NCBI GenBank assembly: GCA_026708585.1
Contig: JAPOUQ010000061.1
Span: forward strand, 1 to 64,000
DNA from: Gammaproteobacteria bacterium
Lineage (GTDB): Bacteria; Pseudomonadota; Gammaproteobacteria; Arenicellales; Poriferihabitantaceae
Reading direction: 5' to 3'
Length of the DNA: 64,000 bases
Part shown: positions 39,250 through 46,845 of the stretch, in pieces
Position numbering within the stretch: the stretch's first letter is position 1
How the letters are laid out: each line of letters begins with the position of its first letter
Notes under the pieces: generated by a model
The model's input: only the letters and a program-made list of their open reading frames with translations
What the model was told of the DNA's origin: nothing
Databases searched by the model: none
Translations under genes and position numbers: made by a program

Positions 39250-40572
39250 ATGACTGAAATGACCCCCCGGGAAATTGTCGAGGAACTCGACAAGCATATT
39301 GTTGCTCAGAAAGATGCAAAACGATCGGTTGCGATCGCTCTTCGAAACCGCTGGAGGCGCATGCAACTCGATGAATCTGTGCGTCGGGAAATTACCCCCA
39401 AGAATATATTGATGATTGGGCCAACTGGAGTGGGCAAGACCGAAATTGCGCGTCGCCTTGCGCGACTTGCAAACGCTCCGTTTATCAAGGTTGAGGCTAC
39501 CAAATTCACGGAAGTGGGATATGTAGGTCGGGAGGTTGATTCGATTATTCGGGATTTAATGGATATGTCTATCAAGATGACCCGTGAACAGGCGATGGAT
39601 AAAGTTATGTCGGTGGCTGAAGAAGAGGCCGAAGAGAGAGTGCTTGATGCGTTAGTGCCTCCCGGGCGTAAGGAAAATACGGATAATGACAGCGCAGCCC
39701 GTCAATTATTTCGGAAAAAGCTGCGTGAAGGTACTCTTGATGATGAGGAGATTGAAATTGAAGTGAACAATCCGAGTCTTGGTGTGGAAATTATGGCTCC
39801 ACCTGGCATGGAAGAGATGACCAGCCAATTACAGGGGTTGTTCCAGAATCTTTCAGGTCAAAAAACATCCAAGCGTAAGATGCGGGTTAGTGAGGCAGTC
39901 AAGATCATGACTGAGACAGCGGCTTCTAATTTGATTAATGATGAAGATATCAAGGCTCTGGCTCTTGAGAAAGTGGAACAAAACGGTATTGTTTTCCTTG
40001 ACGAGATTGACAAAATCGTTGGCCGGTCGAGTGAGGGGCAGCGGGGAGTGGATGTATCGAGAGAGGGTGTACAACGCGACTTATTGCCTTTGGTTGAAGG
40101 ATCTACTGTTTCCACCAAATATGGGATGGTCAAGACCGATCACATACTATTCATCGCATCGGGTGCCTTTCAACTAGCAAAGCCATCGGATTTGATCCCT
40201 GAATTGCAGGGCCGTTTGCCTATCCGTGTCGAACTTCGCGCACTGGCTATCGATGATTTTGTTCGGATTTTGACCGAACCAGATGTATCTTTGACCGAGC
40301 AGTATATTGCGCTAATGAATACCGAAGGAGTACGATTGGTATTTACTCCTGAGGCAATAAGGCGAATTGCCGAGATCGCTTGGCAAGTGAATGAACAAAC
40401 AGAAAATATTGGAGCGCGCAGATTGCATACAGTAATGGAACGTTTACTGGAAGTGATTTCATTTGAAGCAGCAGACAGCTTTGGCCAGAAAGTTGAGATT
40501 GATGTTGAATACGTGGATCGTTATTTGAACGAGTTGGCTGAAGATCAGGATCTGTCTCGCTATATTTTGTAA
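39250..40572 (+). CDS. hslU: ATP-dependent protease ATPase subunit HslU
   Basis: AAA+ unfoldase that feeds substrates to HslV. From the ATG at 39250 it has 440 residues, as usual. Starts [21 protein letters not shown]-loop [25 protein letters not shown] pore-loop region, an inserted I domain (residues about 110-230), Walker [10 protein letters not shown], and the C-terminal ending LSRYIL that activates HslV. A longer start at 39193 within hslV is unlikely. Confidence 0.97.
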   Translation: MTEMTPREIVEELDKHIVAQKDAKRSVAIALRNRWRRMQLDESVRREITPKNILMIGPTGVGKTEIARRLARLANAPFIKVEATKFTEVGYVGREVDSIIRDLMDMSIKMTREQAMDKVMSVAEEEAEERVLDALVPPGRKENTDNDSAARQLFRKKLREGTLDDEEIEIEVNNPSLGVEIMAPPGMEEMTSQLQGLFQNLSGQKTSKRKMRVSEAVKIMTETAASNLINDEDIKALALEKVEQNGIVFLDEIDKIVGRSSEGQRGVDVSREGVQRDLLPLVEGSTVSTKYGMVKTDHILFIASGAFQLAKPSDLIPELQGRLPIRVELRALAIDDFVRILTEPDVSLTEQYIALMNTEGVRLVFTPEAIRRIAEIAWQVNEQTENIGARRLHTVMERLLEVISFEAADSFGQKVEIDVEYVDRYLNELAEDQDLSRYIL

Positions 40573-40657
40573 GTAGAATCACAACGCTTGTGTTATCTAT
40601 TTCTTGTGAGTGGATACAGAAGCAGAGAAACTTGTCGTTTGTGAAACGAGGAGATGA

Positions 40658-40741
40658 ATGGAAAGGGAATTAGACTTAAACGTTCCAAGGGATAACCCAT
40701 TGATGGCTTTGTCTCGGTTAACTCGGTCAGAAATAACATGA
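40658..40741 (+). CDS. possible 27-residue small protein upstream of rpoH
   Basis: An ATG at 40658 stands 5 bases after a strong AGGAG (40649-40653) and opens 27 codons (MERELDLNVPRDNPLMALSR...) before a TGA at 40739-40741. It lies in the hslU-rpoH spacer, ending 30 bases before the CIRCE. Only the good ribosome-binding site supports it; no homologue is recognised. Confidence 0.3.
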   Translation: MERELDLNVPRDNPLMALSRLTRSEIT

Positions 40742-40771
40742 CTGAAACCTGAACAGTATCTATACCAAAGA

Positions 40772-40798
40772 TTGGCACTCGCAATGCCAGAGTGCTAA
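40772..40798. promoter_or_regulatory. CIRCE element (HrcA operator) upstream of rpoH
   Basis: TTGGCACTC (40772-40780), a 9-base spacer and GAGTGCTAA (40790-40798) match the CIRCE consensus TTAGCACTC-N9-GAGTGCTAA with one mismatch in 18 positions. It ends 39 bases before the rpoH ATG. HrcA, the repressor that binds CIRCE, classically controls groESL and dnaK. Here it would tie sigma-32 synthesis to HrcA. No hrcA gene is in the window. Confidence 0.88.
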
Positions 40799-40837
40799 AA
40801 TGACTCCATAACATTAATATTTAGATGAGAATTTACG

Positions 40838-41692
40838 ATGACACAGAGTGTATCAGCTAACTACGATATGGTTGCAAGCGATAATCTTGGAGGATATCTT
40901 CGTGCAGTTCATGCTGCACCAGTACTGACGGCTGAACAAGAGTATGAACTCGCTACCCGATATCGCAATGAGGCTGATATTGAAGCGGCTCGTCAGCTTG
41001 TGGTTTCACACTTGCGACATGTAGTGAAAGTTGCTAGAGGCTTTATGGGATATGGTTTACCCATGGCGGATTTGATTCAGGAAGGAAGCATTGGCCTTAT
41101 GAAGGCAGTAAAGCGTTTTGATCCGAGTCGAGATGTGCGTTTGGTATCCTTCGCCGTACATTGGATTCGTGCCGAGATTTATGACTATGTTCTGAAAAAC
41201 TGGCGTTTGGTTAAAGTTGCGACAACCAAGGCCCAGCGCAAGTTGTTTTTCAATCTTCGCAAATCCAAACCCAAACTGGGATGGATGAATGATAGTGAAG
41301 TTCAGGATATGGCGGCTAGTCTTGATGTTGATGCAGAGACTGTTCGAGAGATGGAGTCTCGGATGAGCGGTGCAGATGTAGCATTTGATGTATTAGCAGA
41401 ACCCGATCCCGATAAAACAACTTTTTCGCCTTCTCAGCATTTGGGTGATATGCGCTACAACCCTGAATCTTTGTTGATGAAAAATGAATATGAGACGGAA
41501 TCACGTAATCAATTGACCCAAGCATTGGAACAACTAGATGACCGAAGTAAGGATATTGTGGTTCGACGTTGGTTGAGCGAGGACAAGCCAACATTGCATG
41601 ATTTAGCAGATGAGTATAGTGTGTCTGCGGAGCGAATTCGCCAGATTGAAAAACGTGCTATGGAAAAGATGAAGCACGTAATCACAATTTAG
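40838..41692 (+). CDS. rpoH: RNA polymerase heat-shock sigma factor sigma-32
   Basis: A 284-residue group 3-type sigma factor. Region 2 has LRHVVKVARGFMGYGLPMADLIQEGSIGLMKAVKRFDP and FAVHWIRAEIYDYVLKNWRL; the RpoH box is QRKLFFNLR, diagnostic of sigma-32; region 4 ends with a helix-turn-helix (LHDLADEYSVSAERIRQIEKRAMEKMK). It follows hslVU rather than ftsX, and carries a CIRCE operator just upstream. Terminator structures follow. Confidence 0.97.
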   Translation: MTQSVSANYDMVASDNLGGYLRAVHAAPVLTAEQEYELATRYRNEADIEAARQLVVSHLRHVVKVARGFMGYGLPMADLIQEGSIGLMKAVKRFDPSRDVRLVSFAVHWIRAEIYDYVLKNWRLVKVATTKAQRKLFFNLRKSKPKLGWMNDSEVQDMAASLDVDAETVREMESRMSGADVAFDVLAEPDPDKTTFSPSQHLGDMRYNPESLLMKNEYETESRNQLTQALEQLDDRSKDIVVRRWLSEDKPTLHDLADEYSVSAERIRQIEKRAMEKMKHVITI

Positions 41693-41744
41693 TAGAGATT
41701 CGGTCAGGGCAATAAAGCCCATATTTCGTTATTTACTTATATTG

Positions 41745-41782
41745 TGGTGTAGACAACATAAGTGTTAGCATACACTACACCA
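41745..41782 (+). other. inverted repeat in the rpoH 3' region
   Basis: TGGTGTAG (41745-41752) and CTACACCA (41775-41782) are perfect 8-bp complements enclosing 22 bases. It directly precedes the terminator stem, so it probably shapes the rpoH 3' UTR. No T-run follows it. Confidence 0.45.
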
Positions 41783-41787
41783 TTCAT

Positions 41788-41824
41788 GGCCCGCCGGTAT
41801 TGACAGCGCGGGCCACTCTTTTTT
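41788..41824 (+). terminator. rpoH transcription terminator
   Basis: GGCCCGC (41788-41794) pairs with GCGGGCC (41808-41814) around a 13-base loop and is followed by ACTCTTTTTT. A GC-rich stem with a T-run 95 bases after the rpoH stop is a convincing Rho-independent terminator. Confidence 0.8.
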
Positions 41825-41995
41825 CTGAATTTGTATTCTGTACCTTGCGTAAATCCGCGTACATACTGTTATTTCCCAATCTATTTCAGAAAGAAGTAGT
41901 GGTTTTGAGCCAAATTAATCCAGTATGATTTTCCTGTATTCTGGCATAAACTGGACTGAGTTGCTTATTTTTTCCAAGAAGTCATTTTCCAGTAG

Positions 41996-42024
41996 TTCTT
42001 ATTCAAGCAACCAGATCGTATATA
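41996..42024 (+). promoter_or_regulatory. candidate promoter of the structured RNA
   Basis: TTCTTA (41996-42001) and TATATA (42019-42024) are separated by 17 bases; they match 3 of 6 and 4 of 6 consensus positions. A start 7 bases downstream (about 42031) coincides with the first helix of the structured region that follows. Weak on its own and supported mainly by that coincidence. Confidence 0.3.
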
Positions 42025-42030
42025 CCCATT

Positions 42031-42256
42031 GGTTGCGGTGATTCCGAGTACCCGATTCTTGTGATAATGTCGCAACAGAAGGGAGGTTTTCGGAAAGCCT
42101 CGGTATGATCGCCCCAGTGTGTACGAAAGCTTAGGCTAGGTGCGGAGCAAAAACTCAGAAGAAAAAGAGTAGCCTGTGCGTTAACATCGTCGAGTCGTGA
42201 GTGGTCAAATGCAACAATTTTACGTAGGCAATACAACCGCTCACGAGTGGTTTTTT
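42031..42256 (+). ncRNA. candidate structured non-coding RNA
   Basis: About 225 bases with four consecutive helices and a terminator. GTTGCG/CGCAAC pair at 42032-42037 and 42071-42076. An 8-bp stem with a CGG loop (one T-G wobble) spans 42083-42101. AGGCTA/TAGCCT pair at 42133-42138 and 42170-42175, with CTC/GAG inside. TCGTGAGTGG (42195-42204) pairs 9 of 10 with CCGCTCACGA (42237-42246), followed by six Ts at 42251-42256. It is not recognisable to me as 6S, tmRNA, SRP or RNase P RNA. The long loop of the last stem is a weakness. Confidence 0.4.
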
Positions 42257-42286
42257 GTGGTCTTGTTTGTATCGTTTTCAGCTTGC

Positions 42287-42424
42287 TTACATCATTTCAC
42301 GATACACATATTTTCTTCTTTCTAAGAGTTCTTTGTAGGTTGTTTCTTCGATATCGTCTATAATTTTGTTTATGAGTTCTCGAGCGGTCCAAAATCGTTC
42401 ATTTGTATTTATTCGAGATGATTT
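42287..42424 (-). pseudogene. short minus-strand coding-like segment without a start codon
   Basis: Between a TGA and a TAA the minus strand encodes 45 residues with strongly protein-like composition, including TARELINKIIDDIEE and YKELLERRKYVYREMM. No ATG, GTG or TTG precedes this part in frame, so it is either a remnant of a longer gene, starts at a rare codon, or is chance. It lies between the ncRNA candidate and the next small gene. Confidence 0.25.
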
Positions 42425-42430
42425 TGATCA

Positions 42431-42661
42431 ATGCCTACACACTTTGATATCGGAAAAGAGGTCTCTCTGATCGAGATTATCAATCTTCCCGGGGAAGGGT
42501 TCGTAGCTGAATTGCGAATTGAAAATGCATCGTATATGTTTGATAGACGTGGTTTACAGCATCTCATTATTGAGAAACAAAAAATCGGGCTTAACGCGAG
42601 TGTCGAAGAATATGCCCTAGCTCGGATCAATAATTTCAGTTCGGCTTTTGGTGAAAGATAA
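42431..42661 (+). CDS. small hypothetical protein
   Basis: A 76-residue protein (MPTHFDIGKEVSLIEIINLP...) with balanced composition, no signal peptide and no cysteine. It has the look of a folded cytoplasmic protein: beta-rich first half (GEGFVAELRIENASYMFDRRG) and a helical end (VEEYALARINNFSSAF). No family is recognised and the ribosome-binding site is weak. It lies upstream of the phasin gene on the same strand, separated by an AT-rich spacer. Confidence 0.5.
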   Translation: MPTHFDIGKEVSLIEIINLPGEGFVAELRIENASYMFDRRGLQHLIIEKQKIGLNASVEEYALARINNFSSAFGER

Positions 42662-42878
42662 TCGGTGGAACTCATAGATCAAATACCGGACTGATCTTTG
42701 CATTTTCTGCGTTTGAACCATGTGTGCTCGAAGTTCATACTTGCACGCTCGTGTTGAATACAGGATCGGATATTTCTGTTTTTTGATCTCGTGATCGTAC
42801 AGTTGAAAAACTATCCAATTGTATTCACATACAACTTCCTAAGCGCACTGAATCTTTCATACAAAGGAAAAGTGATCG

Positions 42879-42977
42879 TTTTTTTTTTTTTGAAAAATTG
42901 CCTGAGATAGACAAGTTTAAAATAATATATAAATAATATATATAATATTAATAAATATATAAAATATATATTATATT
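42879..42977. repeat. T13 homopolymer and pure A/T tract
   Basis: Thirteen consecutive Ts (42879-42891) are followed, after a short mixed stretch, by 62 bases made only of A and T (42916-42977), rich in TATA/AATA steps. This lies directly upstream of the phasin operator motifs and probably produces a curved, easily melted promoter region (UP-element-like). The rest of the 42662-43049 spacer shows no gene. Confidence 0.6.
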
Positions 42978-43015
42978 GCGCTGCACAATAAAAACTATTA
43001 TGATGCACTGCACAA
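42977..43015 (+). promoter_or_regulatory. repeated phasin-operator motif (PhaR-like sites)
   Basis: TGCGCTGCACAA (42977-42988) and TGCACTGCACAA (43004-43015) are two direct copies of TGCRCTGCACAA, 27 bases apart, each followed by A-rich sequence. They end 34 bases before the phasin ATG. PHA regulators of the PhaR type bind GC/TGCA-rich repeats before phasin genes, so these are likely its operators. The repressor gene is not in the window. Confidence 0.5.
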
Positions 43016-43049
43016 AAAATATTTCCATAATGTAAACGAGGTAATTCTT

Positions 43050-43355
43050 ATGAACACAGAAAAAATAAATAAAGCTTTGGCTCCAGCCGTTGAGTTCAAT
43101 CGCCTGGTCCTGAATAACATGAAAACGGTTTTCTCTATGCAGACAGAAAGTCTTAGGGCCTATGCAGAGTTGGGCTTTAAGAATCTCAATGATGGTCTTG
43201 ATGTTAAGAGCGTTGAAGATCTTAAAACCTATGCCGAAAGTCAGCAATCAGTCATTAAGGAAGTAGGCGAGCAAGTGACTCGTGATCTTGAAGCGCTTGG
43301 TGAAATGAATGCCAAATTTGTGGAAGAAGCACGCAAATTGTCAGTCAACAAATAA
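43050..43355 (+). CDS. phasin family protein
   Basis: A 101-residue, nearly all-helical protein of the Phasin_2 type, which coats polyhydroxyalkanoate granules. Typical features are the PAVEFNRLVLNNMKTVFSMQ opening, amphipathic heptads through LKTYAESQQSVIKEVGEQVTRD and the charged C-terminus. A good AGGTAATTCTT spacing precedes the ATG. The gene is monocistronic, with operator-like repeats before it and a strong terminator after it, consistent with abundant regulated expression. No phaC or phaB is nearby. Confidence 0.85.
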   Translation: MNTEKINKALAPAVEFNRLVLNNMKTVFSMQTESLRAYAELGFKNLNDGLDVKSVEDLKTYAESQQSVIKEVGEQVTRDLEALGEMNAKFVEEARKLSVNK

Positions 43356-43395
43356 CATGCTTTGTTCGGACTTCGATTCGAGCACAGAAACCTGA

Positions 43396-43438
43396 AAAAT
43401 CCCCGACAGTTTCTTGCTGTTGTCGGGGATTTTCTTTT
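43396..43438. terminator. bidirectional terminator between phasin and the FAD/GcvT gene
   Basis: A 13-bp stem (AAAATCCCCGACA at 43396-43408 with its complement at 43421-43433) with a 12-base loop is followed by TTTCTTTT on the plus strand; on the minus strand the stem is also followed by a T-run. It can end both the phasin transcript and the converging minus-strand operon. Confidence 0.85.
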
Positions 43439-43492
43439 GGGATGTTGGTGTACAGGTAATCGAATAGGAAATTAGTGCCAATACAAAAGGGT

Positions 43493-45937
43493 TTAAACTT
43501 TAACTCGCGTCATGTCAGGATCATAAAATGCTCGGCGATGGAGTTTGGCTGGAATCCTTTGGGTTGCGATTTCAAGTTCATATGTGCCACAGTCAAGCCA
43601 GTCATCTTGCACTCCATTGGGGTTGCGAACATAACCTAGACCGATTGCGCAATCCACTGTGTGTCCGTATCCGCCACTGGTTAACCAGCCAACTCGCTCT
43701 CCATCACGATATATGGTTTCTCGGCCAATGAGGGAGATTTCTGGAGAATTGATCGAAAACCCCATTAAACGTTTGGTAAGGGGATTTGACAACTGCTTCT
43801 CAAGAGCTTGACGCCCCGTGAAATCGTAGGAGGTGCCTAGTTTTACTGCAAATCCAAGACCCGCCTCAAGGGGAGTATGATCCGGGGTCAAATCGGTTCC
43901 CCATGCTCGATAAGCCTTCTCCAGACGCAACGTTTCAATGGCACGATAGCCTGCATCAGCGATTCCATGTGCGAATCCCGCCTCCATCAAGGTCTGGTAA
44001 ATTTGAGTTGCATCCTCGCGTCGACAATGCAACTCCCAGCCAAGCTCTCCCACATAAGTTACTCGTGCCGCTAGTACTCTCCTTCCTTGTATTTGGATAT
44101 GACGGACGCTGGAAAATGGAAAGTCTGCGTTTTCAAATGAACCCTCTGCTACAGTCTTTAGCACTGACCGAGACTTGGGACCCATAAGAGACAAGACTGC
44201 GAACCGATCGCTGACATCTTCAAGATGGATCGATTCGCCGGATCGAAAATGACTCTCGATCCAATGTCGGTCATGAGTGATAAACCCGGTACCCGTCACG
44301 ATGTAGAAGTGATCTGGTGCTAGGCGGGATACGGTCAGATCACACTCAATGCCGCCGCGACTGTTCAACATCTGAGTGTAGCGCAATTGCATGGGTTGGC
44401 AGTCTACGTTGGCAGCGCAGATTCGATTGAGAGCAGGACCAGCATCGGATCCACGAATTTCAAATTTTGCAAAGGAAGTCTGATCCATGATGGCCACACG
44501 CTCGCGTACAGCTCGGTGTTCCTCACTCACGTATTCAAACCAGTTGGGTCGATCAAATGAGTAGTGATCTTCCGGTATGACTCCCGAGGGCGCAAACCAG
44601 TTCGGCCTTTCCCATCCCATTTTCTCTCCGAAACAGGCACCCCTTTGTCTCAAGTTTTCATACAGCGGTGATTGTCTGGCACCCCGGGCACTATTATGTT
44701 CCTCGGAAGGCCAGGCGATGGTATAGTGCTTGCCATAAAGTTCCAGAGTTCTTGCCTGTATCCATTTACGATTGCGGTGAACAGAACCGAATCGCCGGAT
44801 GTCTACTGCCCACAAATCGTAGGGCGGCTCGTCAGCAACAATCCATTCTGCCAGTGCCTTGCCAGCACCTCCACCAGCAGCAATGCCGAATGCATTGAAG
44901 CCAGCACCGACAAAATATCCACGCACTTCAGGAGCCTCACCGAGAATAAAATTTCCATCCGGGGTAAAACTCTCCGGACCGTTGATTAGTTGCTTAATGC
45001 CAACTTCGCCCAAGGCCGGCAATCTGGGTAAGGCAAGGGCCATCATCGGTTCAAAATGATCCCAGTCTGGGTCCAGTAACGTGAAGCGAAAATCATCTGG
45101 TAAGCCGTCTTCCGCCCATGCTATGGGGTTGGGCTCGTATCCTCCCATGATGAGACCACCTACTTCTTCCTTATAATAAGTCAGTCGGTCTGGATCCCGA
45201 AGAGTAGGCAGGTTTGATGTAACTCCAGCAATGGGTTCAGTTATCAGGTATTGATGTTGAACCGAGATCAGTGGCACATTGACTCCGGCAAGTATTCCGA
45301 ATTCTCTGGCCCATTGTCCGCAACAATTGACCACAATACCGACTTCGATTGTTCCCTTGGTAGTTTTCAGTCCATTCACCCTGCCTTCTTTCACATCCAC
45401 TGCCGTGACAGCACAGTTCTCAACGATTTGAACTCCCCGTTCTCTTGACCCCTTGGCTAGGGCCTGAGTAATATCACTTGGATTGGTCTGACCATCGGTC
45501 GGCAAGTATGCCGCCCCGATAACATCGTCGATATTCATCAGCGGCCACAATGTCTGTGCCTCCTTGGGTGTTAGGATTTGCATATCTAAACCAAAACTAT
45601 TTGCGGTTGTAGCCTGACGCTTTATCTCCATCATTCTTTCGGAATTGCACGCTAGCCGCAATCCTCCGTTCATTTTCCATCCAGCTGCTTGTCCAGTTTC
45701 CTGTTCGAGTCTTTTGTACAAATCGACGGAATGTCCCAACAGTTGGGTAATGCCGGCCTGGTTGCGTAACTGGCCTACCAAGCCTGCCGCATGCCATGTG
45801 CTACCACTTGAAATTTCCTGACGTTCAAGCAGGATCACATCAGTAATGCCCAATCTTGCTAGGTGATAGGTTGTGGAACAGCCCATGATTCCACCTCCCA
45901 CTACGACTACGTGGGCTTTGCCCGGCAGCGAACTCAT
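43493..45937 (-). CDS. sarcosine/dimethylglycine dehydrogenase-like protein (FAD oxidase-GcvT fusion)
   Basis: An 814-residue flavoenzyme that demethylates N-methylglycines, passing the methyl to tetrahydrofolate. Residues about 8-370 form the DAO domain: VVVGGGIMGCSTTYHLARLG, and SGSTWHAAGLVGQ whose His is the covalent FAD attachment site in this family. A linker (GKHYTIAWPSEEH) leads to an aminomethyltransferase (GcvT) domain from about 430 to the end, with GWERPNWFA, LRYTQMLNSRGG and TYVGELGWELH. It overlaps the kinase-like gene by 4 bases. Sarcosine versus dimethylglycine cannot be decided from sequence alone. Confidence 0.88.
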   Translation of the reverse strand: MSSLPGKAHVVVVGGGIMGCSTTYHLARLGITDVILLERQEISSGSTWHAAGLVGQLRNQAGITQLLGHSVDLYKRLEQETGQAAGWKMNGGLRLACNSERMMEIKRQATTANSFGLDMQILTPKEAQTLWPLMNIDDVIGAAYLPTDGQTNPSDITQALAKGSRERGVQIVENCAVTAVDVKEGRVNGLKTTKGTIEVGIVVNCCGQWAREFGILAGVNVPLISVQHQYLITEPIAGVTSNLPTLRDPDRLTYYKEEVGGLIMGGYEPNPIAWAEDGLPDDFRFTLLDPDWDHFEPMMALALPRLPALGEVGIKQLINGPESFTPDGNFILGEAPEVRGYFVGAGFNAFGIAAGGGAGKALAEWIVADEPPYDLWAVDIRRFGSVHRNRKWIQARTLELYGKHYTIAWPSEEHNSARGARQSPLYENLRQRGACFGEKMGWERPNWFAPSGVIPEDHYSFDRPNWFEYVSEEHRAVRERVAIMDQTSFAKFEIRGSDAGPALNRICAANVDCQPMQLRYTQMLNSRGGIECDLTVSRLAPDHFYIVTGTGFITHDRHWIESHFRSGESIHLEDVSDRFAVLSLMGPKSRSVLKTVAEGSFENADFPFSSVRHIQIQGRRVLAARVTYVGELGWELHCRREDATQIYQTLMEAGFAHGIADAGYRAIETLRLEKAYRAWGTDLTPDHTPLEAGLGFAVKLGTSYDFTGRQALEKQLSNPLTKRLMGFSINSPEISLIGRETIYRDGERVGWLTSGGYGHTVDCAIGLGYVRNPNGVQDDWLDCGTYELEIATQRIPAKLHRRAFYDPDMTRVKV

Positions 45938-46815
45938 GTCTGCAGGGCCTCGAATTCTTGCATGGCACTCTCGAACCGGTCAAGATTTTCTTCGGTGTAA
46001 GAACGATAGTCTACATCTAATGTGGAGTGAATTTCCGAGACCATACTCCACATGCTTTCACGCAAAAGAGAAGCACACTTCATGGCACTATAGGCCATCC
46101 ATAATCGCTCATTCACTGGCTTTTCGAAATAGGATTCGAGTAACCAGTGCTCCTGATTTTCATTAAGGCCATTGTTTGAAGCCAAGCCGCCCAGGTCGAA
46201 CAGTGGGCTGTTGAAACCTGCATAATCAAAATCAATTAACCAAATACGTTTCCCATCATCAAGGAAATTTGCGGCGAGCAGATCATTATGTCCAAACACG
46301 ATATCTACAGGTCCTACCCACTCTTCAAGTTTCTTCGCCTTATCCAGTAGCTCGGGTAGTTTCTGCTTCATTCGACTACCATCAGCTTCCAGTGTGGATG
46401 CATAGTCACGAACGACATGGAATACCCAGAACATCAGTATGGGTCCTCGTAGATACCGTGGAATTTCCTGATGACAAGTTCGAAGTAGCGGCAGAATGCG
46501 TTCCAGATTGCCAGTTTCGCAAATATCTTCTTCACGAAAAGTCTTTCCCTCTATGTGTTCCAACACCATAATTCCAGGTTGGTGATAAATGATCATCGGA
46601 GATATTCCGGCCGCATGCGCGGCTTGATTGGCTGCAAGTTCGTTGAAGCGCAGTATTCCGTGAACGGGGATATCTTCACCTGTGCGGACAAAGTATCGTC
46701 GGCCACCGGATTCGACTACAAAATTTGCATTGGTGATGCCTCCTGATACAGGTTTAGGTTCTACCGTCTCGTCCCAGAGGTCAAGATGCCTGATTTGATC
46801 GATAATGTTCGTCAT
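45934..46815 (-). CDS. choline/ethanolamine kinase-like phosphotransferase
   Basis: A 293-residue APH-fold protein. The catalytic loop reads FGHNDLLAANFL and the metal-binding segment IWLIDFDYAGFNSPLFDLGGLA, the pattern of choline kinases; a glycine-rich nucleotide region GGITNANFVVESGGRRYFVRTG is near the start. It lies between a betaine-type importer and a demethylating dehydrogenase. That fits a trimethylammonium-alcohol or related substrate, but homologues with other substrates exist. Confidence 0.8.
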   Translation of the reverse strand: MTNIIDQIRHLDLWDETVEPKPVSGGITNANFVVESGGRRYFVRTGEDIPVHGILRFNELAANQAAHAAGISPMIIYHQPGIMVLEHIEGKTFREEDICETGNLERILPLLRTCHQEIPRYLRGPILMFWVFHVVRDYASTLEADGSRMKQKLPELLDKAKKLEEWVGPVDIVFGHNDLLAANFLDDGKRIWLIDFDYAGFNSPLFDLGGLASNNGLNENQEHWLLESYFEKPVNERLWMAYSAMKCASLLRESMWSMVSEIHSTLDVDYRSYTEENLDRFESAMQEFEALQT

Positions 46816-46845
46816 GGATAATTGGTCGATGAAAGTTGGAAAAAT

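Noticed and set aside
42003-42236. 77-residue minus-strand frame within the ncRNA candidate
   Set aside because: No family resemblance; the strand-symmetric pairing of the plus strand explains the region better.
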